Shown piece by piece: positions 33,180 through 44,653 of a DNA stretch of 64,000 nt; position 1 is the stretch's first letter, and every line of letters starts with the position of its first letter. Under the pieces are notes generated by a model. It saw nothing but the letters and a program-made list of their open reading frames with translations. It was not told the DNA's origin and did no database searches. The stretch covers positions 58,469 through 122,468 of the forward strand of contig JABCPU010000199.1 of NCBI GenBank assembly GCA_016800925.1, written 5' to 3'. Made by a program: the position numbers and the translations under genes. Source of the stretch: Suillus spraguei. Lineage: Eukaryota > Basidiomycota > Agaricomycetes > Boletales > Suillaceae.

Positions 33180-34434
33180 AAATAGATCACTGTGTAAATT
33201 AAAAAATGCCATTCAAGGCACCCCACTTTGAGAGGAATGTGTCATGGAGATCCCGCCGCACGGCTGCCTGATGCTTTGCATATCCTCTGATACCTTCAAC
33301 CTCTGCAAGCACGAGCCCTTTGCAACAATCTGCTGGCGCATCCCACCATGCAGCATGCCACAAGAAGTATGCCGTGACATGCCTCATCTCCTCTTGAAGA
33401 AGTTGCACCTCCTCGACCCAATGCATACATAGCTCGTGCACGAGACTTGCACCATTCAATTCTTAATGCTAGTAATAATTAGGTATCAGGAATTGCAAAA
33501 TAATAAAAGAAAACATAACCTACATTCATTGAGCACTGTCTCCCCTTCAGGAGTGTCACTAGCTATGCCGCGTGCCTTCCATATCCAGGACAATGTATGG
33601 TTGCCAGATGATTGGCCTGGCTTGCCTTGTGACATCCCGCGGATGTCATCATTCTCCAGTTTCAGGAACTCCTCCTTCTATGTAGTGCGAGACAGAGCAG
33701 GGGAAAGATGTTTGAGTGCAGACCATGCTCTGAAATATCTTGCAGCAGCGATGGACACATTCGACTCGACTTTGTCAATGATAGCTGACGCGCATGTGTT
33801 AGCTCACTGGCCACGAATATGGGCATCTTTAAATTTGTAGAGATGTGTGCATAGGCACAGGTGCCATTGGAGCTCATCCAGCACATTATATGCCTGAGCC
33901 CTGCGAAGCTCCCACTCATACTGACACAGTGTGGCATCACATTGATGCACTGGATCTGTTGCATCTCCATAGATCTTGGAGGGAAGCCACAGTTCGATCT
34001 TGTGAACCTTCTCTTCAGTTGAATGGGTTCTGCTTGTTGGTATATCCAATATGCGAAGGCGAGCAATGACTGGCATGTACAAAAGTTGGACCTTGCTCCA
34101 TTGTTCTATTTTGCTTTGTAAAATATTGCTCCATTCTTGAAGCTTTGTGCGCTGTAAGTCAGTTGGGTGCACTCCCAGATGCTTGATATCTCTCGCAAGC
34201 TGACACCTGCAAAATAGCCTCAGCATGTATATGAAACTTCAACAATTGAAGACTTACTGCTGATCCTCGATCACCATTCCTGAGGAGATTAACATGCTGC
34301 GTGAGACTTCCTCATGCAGTGAGTCATCCATACCATGCTCGAGGTTGTCAGCTTCTTGCTGAGAGAGACTGAGTTGTACAGCTGCTTGCATTAGTGCTAG
34401 ACGATAGTGAGTATTTCACATTTCTCAGACAATC
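33180..34434 (-). pseudogene. KDZ-type transposase, C-terminal half
   Basis: On the minus strand from 34434 down: ALMQAAVQLSLSQQEADNLE, an intron-like gap near 34210-34250, CQLARDIKHLGVHPTDLQRT, IEQWSKVQLLYMPVIARLR, YEWELRRAQAYNVLDELQW and YLFKD-like LYKFKDAHIRGQ. After a stop at about 33810 it goes on ANTRASAIIDKVESNVSIAA, NHTLSWIWKARGIASDTPEG, then after an intron WVEEVQLLQEEMRHVTAYFL and KHQAAVRRDLHDTFLSKWG. These are the C-terminal blocks of Kyakuja-Dileera-Zisupton transposases. The stop replaces an Arg (CGA to TGA). At 34434 it is cut by the gypsy LTR; the preceding part of the protein is at 50150-51012 on the plus strand. Confidence 0.8.
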
Positions 34435-34902
34435 TGTTACGAACTGGGGTGGCATCACAGCGACAGTGAAAAGACACAGACGGTCTGCTGGGAAGTTCTA
34501 CAATGTCCAGAGGAGGACAAGGTGAAGGTACAAGGAACACGTTCTGAGTACTATCAAGGGTTCAGCCTCAAAGACAAGTCTAAGAGGTTCTGCAAGAATA
34601 GAGACTAAGGCTAAGGAGTGCTTAGACTTAGAGACGATTCAAGGATGACTTAGGTTGGAGGCCTAAGGATGTTCCAGGTAAAACCCAGTAAGATTAAAGT
34701 AAAGTATATAAGTGTAATACAACATGCTTAAATAGGTCAATATGTGCACATGGATCAAGAGAGTCGTGAGAATATAAGTGCGTATCCAAAGAAGGAAGGC
34801 AACTATGTACAGATGCGTTGAGCATATGAGTCGAGTCATGTTATGTAATGTACAAGTAAAGGAACAAAGAGAAAATGAATAGGGGCATGTATGACTGTAA
34901 CA
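34435..34902 (-). repeat. Gypsy B 3' LTR
   Basis: 468 bp, TGTTACGAACTGGGGTGGCA ... ACTGTAACA as read on the plus strand. It is followed by TTACCCCCTTATT, the complement of the polypurine tract. It differs from the 5' LTR of B by more changes than the 5' LTRs of B and D differ from one another. Confidence 0.9.
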
Positions 34903-34935
34903 TTACCCCCTTATTACATAGAAAGTCACCGACTT

Positions 34936-36407
34936 TCATATATCGCTATTGGCGTCATAGATGGGATCATAGTCGTCATAGTTAGCAATGTCTTCATCAG
35001 CAGCACTTCCCCCTAGCATATAAGCCACTTCTTCTTCTGTGATGGTCCTCGCTCGTCGACCTGCTTTTCTTCGTCGACGATTAATAAGATACTGCTCCCA
35101 CTTACGAAGTGCATCGTAGAATCCGTCATCCTTCCAGGTAAGTGTAAATGGGGATCTCCAAGATGCTGAGGGCAATAGATAGATAGATGGGCAGGGGCAT
35201 GTTGCAGACAGATTTGGCACTGGTAGTCGGGGCAGTTCTTTTGCCGATGTCCAACAATACCACAGAATTGACATTTCATATTTTCATCAGTGTTGGAGGT
35301 AGACATGCGTAAAGGTGATGGCGAAATAACGGGTTTGGGACTAATGGATCTGGCGTGCTTCTTTCCCTTCCATTGCGCCATATGACTTAAAGCAAAAGCA
35401 TTGTCGCGTCTAAGCTGCACCTGCTGTTTCGTGGTAAGGGTGTATGCTGATGTTGGGAGATCAGGGGTAGTTGCTCATTCAGCAACCGCAAGGAGTTCGT
35501 CAGAGGAGGAAGGAGACGTTATGCTGAAATCCTTTACTAGGACTGGCGAGACAGGGTCCATTGGGCCGAATAAAGATGGGATAGACATTGGAGGGTGAAT
35601 ATGGAGGTCGCGAAGTCGAGAGCCAAGTGTCACCAACTCAGTGACAGGGATCCCTAATGCTTTCGCAGCTGCACACTGCTCTTCTGTGCAAGGCTCATAT
35701 AGCCATGCGGGGTGGTTGTGGGAGACTGTGATGGGGGGCGGTGAAGTTGGTTGTTCAATAGGAGATGGAGTTCGTGGGGAAGCAAGGTCTGCTTGAGTTT
35801 GCTGTAGATCATCAATGGCTTCTTCAACTAAACTTCTGGCTGCTCTTGTTTCCGCGACTGATTGCTGGATAGTTTCGACGACTGTGTTGGTGAGTTGTCC
35901 AATTTCTTGAACTGCAGTGTATAAGCCAGCAAAGGCATCAATGTTAGAATAAATGTGCGAAGAAGAGGGTGGAGGGACTGGAAGTGGGTCCATATCTCTT
36001 TGCGGAGAGGGAGGTCGAGCAACACCTGCTCGGCATTCGGCCACGATGTGAATAGCTTCTTCAACATCGCTCTTAAAAGAACGGGGAAGCAACAGCATAG
36101 CGTAAGAACGAATGCATTTTTGTAGATGTCAGATGCGCTGGCGATATGTGATTTCTGTGGTTTCATTGATGGTAGTTTCGATGAGGGCGGCGGTACGGAT
36201 GATGTTGATGAGAAGTAAGGCAGGGAAGGCACCTTTTTCGGTGAGGATTCTTTCAATCTCAAGGGCATGTCCTTCACATAGAAGGGCGGCTTCAATATAA
36301 GAAGTGTTGTTGATTTCAGTGGCAAGGGTTCCGTAGTTTTCTGTGTCGGAATCAGAGTCATTGTTGGTGATGGTGACGGTGGTGATGTAAGCAGTGGGAA
36401 AAGACAT
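34936..36407 (-). pseudogene. Gypsy B third ORF (env position), zinc-knuckle protein
   Basis: Starts MSFPTAYITTVTITNNDSDS at 36407 and ends YDDYDPIYDANSDI before TGA at about 34938. Parts: a helical N-terminal region (IEAALLCEGHALEIERILTE), a Pro-rich linker, a coiled-coil-like stretch (VVETIQQSVAETRAARSLVE), a middle block SIPSLFGPMDPVSPVLVKDF, then CQFCGIVGHRQKNC (CX2CX4HX4C) and CQICLQHAPAHLSIYC (CX2CX6HX4C), and a charged tail around WKDDGFYDALRKWEQYL. Frame changes near 36125 and near 35270-35160, and a stop near 35474, break it. No transmembrane segment or signal is visible, so it is not an envelope. Sister copies are in C and D. Confidence 0.75.
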
Positions 36408-36462
36408 TTCAAAAGGCTTTAGTTGATCAAGTGCTTGGTGTGGTTTGATTGACTGAAGAATA

Positions 36463-36672
36463 ATCAGAGGGAGTGTTGCTTCTTATAAGCATCCAGAATT
36501 CGAGCGGAGTTCTTCAAGTTATTTTCTGGGAGCCACTCGTTATCTCCCGATGAATATCCTTTCCAGGACACAAGATAGCGTCAGCGAATGCCAGTTCCTT
36601 TGTGGGAGAGAATAGCTTCTACTTCTATTCTTCTTCTTCTTCAATAATGTCAGGCAGTGGTTCGGGGAAGTT
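36463..36672 (-). pseudogene. Gypsy B chromodomain
   Basis: The region aligns with the better preserved chromodomain of C (47723-47920), including the [13 protein letters not shown] lead, the [19 protein letters not shown] core and the final helix with [14 protein letters not shown] end, but needs frame changes. Chromodomains at the end of integrase direct chromovirus integration to marked chromatin. Confidence 0.65.
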
Positions 36673-39600
36673 CAGGCCGTGTACATCTGTTTCGCTATAG
36701 GATGATAAGATGGAAGCATGGAAAGTGGGGTGAATTTTCCATTGTGGAGGAAGTTTGAGCGTAAATCTGATGGGCGATAAGACATCGACAATCGGAAAGG
36801 TCCGTATCGTTTCGGCGCAAGTTTCTGTGATGGGAGTTTGAGTCTGAGATTAGTAGCAGATAGCCAGACCTTATCTCTGATCTTCCATGGAATGTACTTC
36901 TCTCCTCGGGATCGTTCGGCCATTGTTTGCATCACAATGTTATGGCAGGCGATTGCTTCTTCTCTTATCTTCTGCAGAGATCGTACTCGATCTTCTGCTG
37001 CAGGAACAGATCAGTCAGGGATTAGATGATGGATGGCACGTGGTTCGTATCCCATCATCAGATAGAAGGGTGATGCGTTCCTTGCATCATGTTTTCGATG
37101 GTTATGGACAAATTCGGCGATTGGTAGATGTTCTACCCAATCTTCTGGGTTGTTGCGGCAATAGATGCGTAGGTATGTTTCAAGTTCTTGATTGAGCTTC
37201 TCAGTTTGACCATCAGTCTGAGGGTGATAAGCCATAGATGGGGCGATGACGTAGTCAAGAAGTTGGGCAAGCTCCTTGGAGAAGCGAGATAGGAACTGCG
37301 GGCCGCGATCCGAAATGACTTTGTCATGGAGTCCAAATCAACGATAAACATGTTTCAAGAATAGTTTGGTGATGCCATCAGAAGTGACGGTTTTTAGGCA
37401 AGGGATAATAATTACCCCCTTCATAAGGCCATGGTCTACCACAACCATGATACTGTCAAAGCCTCCAGAGAGGGGGAGGTCAGTGATAAGATCGACAGAG
37501 ACCTGAGAAAAAGGCTGAGTCGCGGAGGAAGGGATCGGGGCAAGCAGGGGTCGAACAGGATGTGTAACCGTTTTCATTTGCTGACAAAGGGCGCAACCCT
37601 CGACGTATTTCCAAATATAAGAGCCCATAGCAGGCCACCAGGCTTCTCGTTTAACGAGTTCTTCAGTTTTGAATTGACCAGGATGTCCTGCGGTAGGATG
37701 ATCATGATACCTTTTCAGGATATCGGGACAATGTGCCGGTGGAATGTAGGCACGATTCTTAAAATAGAGGACATTCTCCTCAATTTTCCAATTGGAGAGT
37801 GCCGATTTCATAGGAGGAAGACACATGCCATCAAGGGCGTCGGAGGCAGTCCAAAAGACAGGGTCGTCGAGGGGGTCAGAGGATGATAAAACATCCTTCA
37901 GGTCGGTGTCAATAAGATGAACGAATAGAGCGTCAGGGAGGAGGATCTGGTTGTCGTTATCATCTTTGCCGGAGTTGTAGTCGGGCCAGCGAGATAGTGC
38001 ATCAGGTACTGCCAGTTTAGTACCTGCAACGTGAAGCAGTTCAATGTCGTAAGTGGACAAAATCAGTTGCCAATGTGCTTGGCGACAGGTAAGCTTCTGC
38101 GCACTTCTAAAGTACAGAAGATTCTTATGGTCGGTGAATACCAGGACGGGGTGTGGGTTTCCTTCAAGATAATGACGCCATTCGTTCAGTGCCCGGATTA
38201 CGGCAAGGAGTTCCCAATCAAAGATCTGATAATTGCATTCTGCGGGGTTCAAAGACTGTGAGAGATATGCGCAGGGGTGATAAACACCATTCTCATCAGT
38301 TTGTAAGAGAACTCTACCAGTAGCTACAAGCGAAGCGTCCATAGCAAAGCGAATTGTCGGGAGGGGTCAGGATTACGAAGTACCGGTTGGGATGTGAAGC
38401 ACCATTTTAGTTCATCAAAGGTGTCCATACATACGGGTGACCAATCAAAGATCTTGTCTTTCTTTGTTAATTCAATAAGTGGTCGGGCGATATCAGAATA
38501 GTGGGAAATGAATGTGCGGTAGAAGTTGCAAAAGCCAAGGAATGACCGAACATCTTTTACAGATTTTGGAACTGGCCATTTGGCAATTCCCTTGGTCTTG
38601 GCAGTATCCATAGCAACTTGTCCAGGGCGAATTATCATTCCGAGGTATTCCACTTCTTTGGCATTGAAGGTGCATTTTTCCGTTTCAAGAACAAATGTTC
38701 TTTTTGTATCTTCATCAAAACCCATCTTGTCTGTTCGCGGTGTTCTGTCATAGTCATGGAGAAAATCAGGATATGTCCATGTAGATAACCATCCATCCTT
38801 CATTGATTTCCTGCTGGAAGGTATGATTCATGTATGCTTGGAAAGTTGCTGGGGAATTGCAAAGGCCGAAGAACATGACATTTGGTTCAAAGAGGCCGAA
38901 TTCCATAGTAAAAGCTGCTTTCCAGCGATCGTCGGGTGGATGCGAATGTTATTATAACCGGACCGAATATCCATTTTCGTAAAGAACTGTGCATTGTGGA
39001 GGCGTGCGACGAGGGAAATAGGAAGTGGGAGTGGATAAGCGTTCTTGACTGTCCAATCATTGATGTAGTGATAATCTTGACAGGGATGCAGTTCTCCACT
39101 CTTCTTTCCCACAAAGAAGAAGCCACTAGCTTGAGGTGACTTTGACTCTGAGATGAAACCCTTTGCAACATTTTCGTCGACAAACGTTTTAACGGCACGC
39201 GTTCTTTTTCCGATAGCAGATAAACCTTAGACGTGCAGGGAATAAAGCCGGGTTTAGTATCGATCCGATGATCAATACCAGGGCGTTCAGGAGGTAGTTT
39301 GTTTAATCCATCTTTAGCAAAGACATCTGCAAAGTCATGCAAGTATTCCGGGACCAGTTCCTCGAAAGATTTCTTTTTCTTTTCCTTCTCATCCATTGCG
39401 AATTCCTGAGCTTTATTACTGTATTTCGAAGGAGGAAGGGAGATTGTGGGGTAGTTGGGAAGTTGTTCGGGTCGGGAAGTTCCATCGCGTGTAGGGGTGT
39501 ATCCATGGATACTTCTTCGATGATTCTCATACTAACTCCATCGATGTCATATTCCACAAGGAATTCTCCATCTCCAAGCTTGTAAGAGGAAATTTCATGC

Positions 39601-40567
39601 ACTTCTGGTGCATGCCAGACATCTTGCATGGTGTTGAATTGATCATCATCCTCTGTTGGGATCAACGGGGGCACGGGCTCTTCTTCATGGGGAGTTCTTC
39701 GATTGAAGCTGAAGGAGTATGTTGAAGAGTTTTTGGAGGAACATAGAACTTGGATAGTTTTGGTACATTTGTATCTCGTCCAGGGATTTCTTCTTCTGCT
39801 TTTCTTTTCCCATACTTCTGTTCTTCTATTGGTCATTGCTCAATAGGTTCTGATCCGGTCCGATACTTAGGTTCAGATTCATTCTTGCGCTTTTCTGCGC
39901 AGGGAATCGGTGATACTGCTCGCGGCAGTTGTACATGGGGGTGGGGTCTGTAGTATGCGGCATTCGTACTTCTGGTTCGGAGTCTTTAGGAAGGGAGAGA
40001 TGATGAGGGATCTCGGAAGTTGTGAATGTTGCCATTTCTTGGGATGGCAGTGGAAGGTCAGGGGCAACCCGTTCTTCTTCCTATTGGTATCTACGTCAAT
40101 TTCAATTTCATCTGATTTCGTTGTTCGAGGGAGGACGAATGTTTCAGCGGCCCAATCTATACTTGGGTTCATTGCGCATAACCATGGAATTCCCAGAAGG
40201 ATTTGATCTCTTCTGCCTAGTTTAGTGATATTAAATTTTCCATACATGGTTCATTCATCGATTTTGACCACTAGGAGACAGTAGTGCATGATTGGTCCTC
40301 CTTTGATAAGAGTTCCATCTGCCATAGTAACTCGAAATGGTGTCTTGAGTTTTCGCCGTGTGATCTGATGGAGTTTCACAAATTCCTCAGAAATAAATGT
40401 TCCTGCTGCACCAGAGTCGATGATGGCAGTAGTGTCGACAGATTTTAAGCGAGTACGCGAGTGGAGGGTGATAGGGACATGAAGTTCTTTTCCTTCACCT
40501 ACAGTGTGTACAAGTCTTAGTAATACATTGGGAGAAACATACGTCAAATCCTTGTTTCTCCAATTCA
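36673..40567 (-). pseudogene. Gypsy B pol: protease, RT, RNase H, integrase
   Basis: In order on the minus strand: protease AIIDSGAAGTFISEEFVKLH (about 40430-40370); TGA at about 40249 in KIDE*TMYGKF; a linker; RT blocks [19 protein letters not shown] and YMD followed by a one-base loss that destroys the second Asp position (about 38775); RNase H from 38342 (MDASLVATGRVLLQTDENG); integrase HHCC ([11 protein letters not shown] ... CALCQQMK) and core [17 protein letters not shown], then [20 protein letters not shown]. Stops and shifts occur near 40249, 39860, 39300, 38970, 38775, 37335 and 37010. It cannot make a full polyprotein. It is entered from gag by a -1 frame step. Confidence 0.88.
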
Positions 40568-41401
40568 AAAATCCTCTACAAGCCGCCTTACAGTTTCTTC
40601 TTCTTCTTCGTCTTTAACCTCGGTTTGATGGAGCGGAGTTTTCTTCTTTCTTTCTGGACAATTATGAATACAGTGTCCGGTCTTCTTGCATCCGAAGCAT
40701 TGTCCCTTTTTCATACATTCAGATCTCTCCATATCAGAGATTCGATCTACGACCATTGCATTGGAGTCATGATTAGGTATGTAACGCGCGTTTCCATAGT
40801 TCTTCTTCTTCTGCTGCGGAGCATGACGTGCTTGTAACGCTTGAAGATGGTGGTGGGAGTTGTCGATGGAAACACATTGCAGTACAACGTCACGGAATAC
40901 TTCTGAGACATCTCCTGGTGCGAAAAGCTTGGTAAGGATACCCAGATTGAGGCCATCTTGGAAGAATTGAATCTTGGTTGCATCATCGGTCATGTGGGCC
41001 TTGGCTGCAAGTGCCTCAAAGTCAGCGATGTAGGTATGGAGATCTCCGCTTCCTTGTTTGAGGTCCCTAAGTTTTGTTAGTGTGGTTCCTTTGGTATCCA
41101 CTGGTTTGAAGGCTTCTTTGAAGCTTTTCATAAAATCCTGCAATGTCCCATAACCAACTTTTTGTCCAGAGGTATCGGTTGACTGAGCATGAGCAAGAAA
41201 TTGCTCTTTCCAAGATTTGGCATTTTTCTCAGTCATGAAGGATGTAATGAAAATGATTTTCTGCTTGTCGGTGGTGTAGAGCTTTTCGTTGATATCAAAG
41301 CATAGATTGCATGATTGGATGAATTCTCGAGAGTTGTCGCGATCTCCATCAAAACCGGTTGGAAGACCAATTTTGTATTCAAATTCTTTGGTGGTCATCA
41401 T
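40565..41401 (-). CDS. Gypsy B gag, intact
   Basis: 278 residues, MMTTKEFEYKIGLPTGFDGD ... VRRLVEDF. A retrotransposon gag domain (KSWKEQFLAHAQSTD, GDLHTYIADFEALAAKA) is followed by a basic region and one zinc knuckle CFGCKKTGHCIHNC. The stop TGA overlaps the start of the pol frame at GGATTTTTGA. Only four residues at the N-terminus separate it from copy D's gag in the first 65. Confidence 0.85.
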   Translation of the reverse strand: MMTTKEFEYKIGLPTGFDGDRDNSREFIQSCNLCFDINEKLYTTDKQKIIFITSFMTEKNAKSWKEQFLAHAQSTDTSGQKVGYGTLQDFMKSFKEAFKPVDTKGTTLTKLRDLKQGSGDLHTYIADFEALAAKAHMTDDATKIQFFQDGLNLGILTKLFAPGDVSEVFRDVVLQCVSIDNSHHHLQALQARHAPQQKKKNYGNARYIPNHDSNAMVVDRISDMERSECMKKGQCFGCKKTGHCIHNCPERKKKTPLHQTEVKDEEEEETVRRLVEDF

Positions 41402-41519
41402 GATGGCGATTCATCTGGTGAGTTATTCTTTCTCGGTGCCTACACGCACTGTCTTGCTGTCCGTTAGGGCTTGTTTATCAGGGTTCAGGGTCGACGACTG
41501 GGTAGTCGACGATCAGGGG

Positions 41520-41530
41520 ACTTTAATCTT
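41520..41530 (-). promoter_or_regulatory. Gypsy B self-priming primer-binding site
   Basis: On the minus strand AAGATTAAAGT follows the 5' LTR after one base. It is the exact reverse complement of ACTTTAATCTT inside the LTR, about 30 bp after a TATTTAAG box, the arrangement known from Tf1-type self-priming elements. Confidence 0.75.
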
Positions 41531-41531
41531 T

Positions 41532-42007
41532 TGTTATGAACTGGGGTGGCATCACCAGCGACAGTGAAAAGACACAGACGGTCTGCTGGGAAGTTCTACA
41601 ATGTCCAGAGGAGGACAAGGTGAAGGTACAAGGAACGCGTTCCGAGTACTATCAAGGGTTCAGCCTCAAAGACAAGTCTGAGAGGTTCTGCAAGAATAGA
41701 GACTAAGGCTAAGGAGTGCTTAGACTTAGAGACGATTCAAGGACGACTTAGGTTGGAGGCCTAAGCAAAGGATGTTCCAGGTAAAACCCAGTAAGATTAA
41801 AGTAAAGTATATAAGTGTAATACAATGTGCTTAAATAGGTCAATATGTGCGCACGGATCAAGAGAGTCATGAGAATATAAGTGCGTATCCAAAGAAGGAA
41901 GGTGACTATGTACAGATGCGTTGAGCATATGAGTCGAGTCATGTTATGTAATGTACAAGTAAAGGAAACAAAAGAGAAAATGAATAGGGGCACGTACGAC
42001 TGTAACA
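41532..42007 (-). repeat. Gypsy B 5' LTR
   Basis: 476 bp. Shares with the 5' LTR of D the end variant ..TTCATAACA and several internal variants (TCTTTTGTTTCC, AGTCACCTTCC, TCTCATGACTC) that the 3' LTR of B lacks. Confidence 0.92.
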
Positions 42008-42728
42008 AATATCTAGTGTGAATCTCCAGTTTCGAGTTCCTGGATTCAGGACTTGCCACCTGGCACCCGGCACCTCAATTATCGATGAATGTCAGACATG
42101 GTGAATTCAGGTTCTCATGCTTCAGGGTTTAGATTTTGGTGGTTGATGGTAGGTATATGCACTCATAGGGTGCATGTATCCTATGTGTTTGATTCTCTGG
42201 TGGCTACATCAGCTGTACATCTTTATGATACATATCTAGGCCCACCCATATATGTAATATATTTTACCTCGGCCCACCCATCTATGCAATAAATATTTTA
42301 CTGCACCCTCGGCCCACCCATCCATGTAATACACCCCACATCAGCCCACCCGTATATGTAATATTCTCTCACCTCGGCCCACCCGTCTATGCAATAATAT
42401 TTGCCTTGCATCTCTCTTCAGCCCAGCTGTCTATAATATCCTACTCTACATACTACCCAGATGGGCCCACCCATCTCTGTCGGGGATGATATCCCCCTGG
42501 CCCATCCGTCAACATCAGAAATCATGGTTCCCTTGGCCCACCCGTCTCTCCCAAAAATACAAGTCTCCCGGCCCACCCATCTCCATCGGAAATAATATTC
42601 TCCCCGGCCCATCCGTCAACATCGAGGATATACATAACCTCGGCCCTTGGTCCGCTGGCCTGTCTTTGATGGGATATTATGTGGGTCGGGTGACCTGTAT
42701 AGTACGGAGTTTGTCACTGAAGGGGCTC
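42008..42728 (-). mobile_element. Partial second copy of the minisatellite element (right end)
   Basis: Matches 17695-18518: the CAATTATCGATGAATGTCAG region, then CGGCCCACCC-type units, then the end GTCACTGAAGGGGCTC, where homology to the first copy stops. Several arm units are missing compared with copy 1. The left side is cut by gypsy copy B at 42007. Confidence 0.8.
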
Positions 42729-43156
42729 TCCGTACTCATCATCAGACTTGTTATGTCTGCTGCGCACATATTTCAGCATGTCACGCAACATCCTCCCGGG
42801 CCACTGAGTCTATGTCACTCACAAAAAACACTACAGCAAACGACAAATGACAACAGTGAAATGGACACTGTATGTGTTTATTCAGTATGACATAATTGAA
42901 ACTGACACAGAGATCTTGATCACATCAGGTTTGAACATTGCAGCCATGAAAATTCACGTAGGAGGGTTTAATGGAGTATCTCGTACATACATGTTCACTT
43001 ATGTACACCGTGTTAAGCTTGAACTTGAGCGCTTGAGCAATGACAGACACCATAAATTCATTAAAACACATCATATCTTGAGCACGCAGGTTTTGGTCTG
43101 ACCACAAAGCATTGGTGTAGTACCTTATCAATTAAGCACGGGTTTTGGTCTGACCA
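42729..43156. other. No recognisable gene
   Basis: A plus-strand frame from 42847 (84 residues) has no known motif. Near 43092-43156 two imperfect copies of GGTCTGACCA..AAG..ATTGGTG-like sequence occur, one continued at 49987 on the far side of copy C. The segment is the target into which copy C inserted. Confidence 0.3.
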
Positions 43157-43161
43157 AAAAG

Positions 43162-43634
43162 TGTTACAATTGTACGTGCCCCTATTCATTTTCCCTTTGT
43201 TTCTGTACTTGTATGACGTGTCACATGACTTTGCCTTATATGCTCAACGCATCTGTACAACACATCCTTCCTTATTAGGATACGCAGTTACATTCTCACG
43301 GTTACTTGGTCTGTGCGCACATATTGGCCTATTTAAGCACAGTGTACTTGTAGTAAATTCCTTACTTTAATCTTACTGGGTTTTACCTGGAATCTCCTTC
43401 GCTTAGGTCTCCAACCTAAGTCGTCTTGAATGTCTCTAAGTCTAAGCACTCCTTAGCCTTAGTCTCTATTCTCGCAGAACCTCTTAGACTTGTCTTTGAG
43501 GCTGAACCCTTGATCGTACTCGGAACGCGTTCCTTGTACTTTCACCTTGTCCTCTTCTGGACATTGTAAGAACTTCCCAGCAGACTGCCTGTGTCTTTTC
43601 ACTGTCGCTGGTGACACCACCCCAGTTCGTAACA
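43162..43634 (+). repeat. Gypsy C 5' LTR
   Basis: 473 bp, TGTTACAATTGTACGTGCCC to CCCAGTTCGTAACA. Contains TATTTAAG at 43330-43337 and the self-primer sequence at 43364-43374. Confidence 0.93.
43330..43374 (+). promoter_or_regulatory. Gypsy C TATA-like box and predicted RNA start
   Basis: TATTTAAG (43330-43337) lies 27-34 bp before ACTTTAATCTT (43364-43374). In Tf1-type elements the first 11 bases of the RNA are the primer, so the complementarity of this sequence to the primer-binding site marks the probable RNA start. Confidence 0.6.
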
Positions 43635-43635
43635 A

Positions 43636-43646
43636 AAGATTAAAGT
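43636..43646 (+). promoter_or_regulatory. Gypsy C self-priming primer-binding site
   Basis: AAGATTAAAGT begins two bases after the last LTR base and pairs over all 11 bases with ACTTTAATCTT at 43364-43374. No full-length tRNA 3'-end match is apparent here. Confidence 0.75.
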
Positions 43647-43816
43647 CTACCTGATCGTCAACTATCCAGTCTTCGACCCTGAACCCTGAACTAGCGTACG
43701 CGTATGCTGAGCAGATTGTCAAGAGAAGCCCTCTGACAGAAGACAAGCCCTGACGGACAGCAAGACAGCACGTGTAGGCATTGAGAAAGTATAACTCATC
43801 AGACGAATCAGCAAAC

Positions 43817-44653
43817 ATGGCAACCAAAGAATTCGAATACAAGATTGGCCAGCCAAAAGCTTTTGATGGAGATCGCGACAGCTCTCGCGAATTTATCCAG
43901 TCATGCAATCTTCATTTCGATATCAACGAAAAACTTTACACAACCGATAAGCAGAAGGTCATTTTCATAACATCCTTCATGACCGAAAGGAATGCCAAAT
44001 CTTGGAAAGAACAATTCCTTGACCATGCTCAATCAACCGACACCTCTGGACAAAAAGTTGGTTATGGGACAATGGTGGATTTTATGAAAAGCTTTAAAGA
44101 AGCCTTCGACCCAGTGGATACCAATGGAACCGCACTCACAAAACTCAGGGATCTCAAACAAGGAAGTGGAGATCTCCACACTTACATCGCTGATTTTGAG
44201 GCACTTGCAGCCAAGGCTCATATCACCGATAATGCGACAAAGATCCAATTCTTCCAAGATGGCCTGAGTTGGGGTATCCTTACAAAGCTTTTCGCACTAG
44301 GAGATGTCTCCGAAGTATTTCGAGACGTTGTGCTGCAATGCGTTTCCATTGACAATTCCTATCATTGCCTTCAGGCCATGAGGACGCGTCATGCTCCACA
44401 ACAGAAGAAGAAGAACTATGGGAATGCACGGTACATTCAAAACCGTGATTCCAACACAATGGTCGTAGATCAAATCTCCGATACGGAGAAATCTGAATGC
44501 ATGAAGAAGGGACAATGCTTTGGATGCAAGAAGACAGGACACCGTATTCATAACTGTCCTGATAGAAAGAAGAAGACCCCGCTCCGACAAACCGAAGTCA
44601 AAGAAGAAGATGAAGACGAAGAAACTGTGAGGCGGATTGTCGAGGATTTTTGA
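43817..44653 (+). CDS. Gypsy C gag, intact
   Basis: 278 residues from ATG 43817 (MATKEFEYKIGQPKAFDGDR) to TGA 44651-44653; an in-frame ATG at 43781 is 12 codons upstream but is not conserved in B or D. Contains the gag core (SWKEQFLDHAQSTDTSGQKV) and the zinc knuckle CFGCKKTGHRIHNC. The stop lies in GAGGATTTTTGACTTGG, where a -1 slip would enter pol. Confidence 0.85.
   Translation: MATKEFEYKIGQPKAFDGDRDSSREFIQSCNLHFDINEKLYTTDKQKVIFITSFMTERNAKSWKEQFLDHAQSTDTSGQKVGYGTMVDFMKSFKEAFDPVDTNGTALTKLRDLKQGSGDLHTYIADFEALAAKAHITDNATKIQFFQDGLSWGILTKLFALGDVSEVFRDVVLQCVSIDNSYHCLQAMRTRHAPQQKKKNYGNARYIQNRDSNTMVVDQISDTEKSECMKKGQCFGCKKTGHRIHNCPDRKKKTPLRQTEVKEEDEDEETVRRIVEDF

Larger units (their letters stand above)
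34435..42007 (-). mobile_element. Gypsy chromovirus copy B
   Basis: Complete in outline: 3' LTR 34435-34902, third ORF, pol, gag, 5' LTR 41532-42007, all on the minus strand. Flanks are CAATC (34430-34434) and AATAT (42008-42012), which do not match each other; CAATC is the complement of GATTG at copy D's left edge (51008-51012). The chromodomain, the 11-nt self-primer match and the gene order place it in the Tf1/sushi group of Ty3/gypsy. Gag is intact; pol and the third ORF have frameshifts and stops. Confidence 0.93.

Noticed and set aside
34435..42007. A normal target duplication for copy B
   Set aside because: Flanks CAATC and AATAT do not match; CAATC pairs instead with GATTG at copy D.
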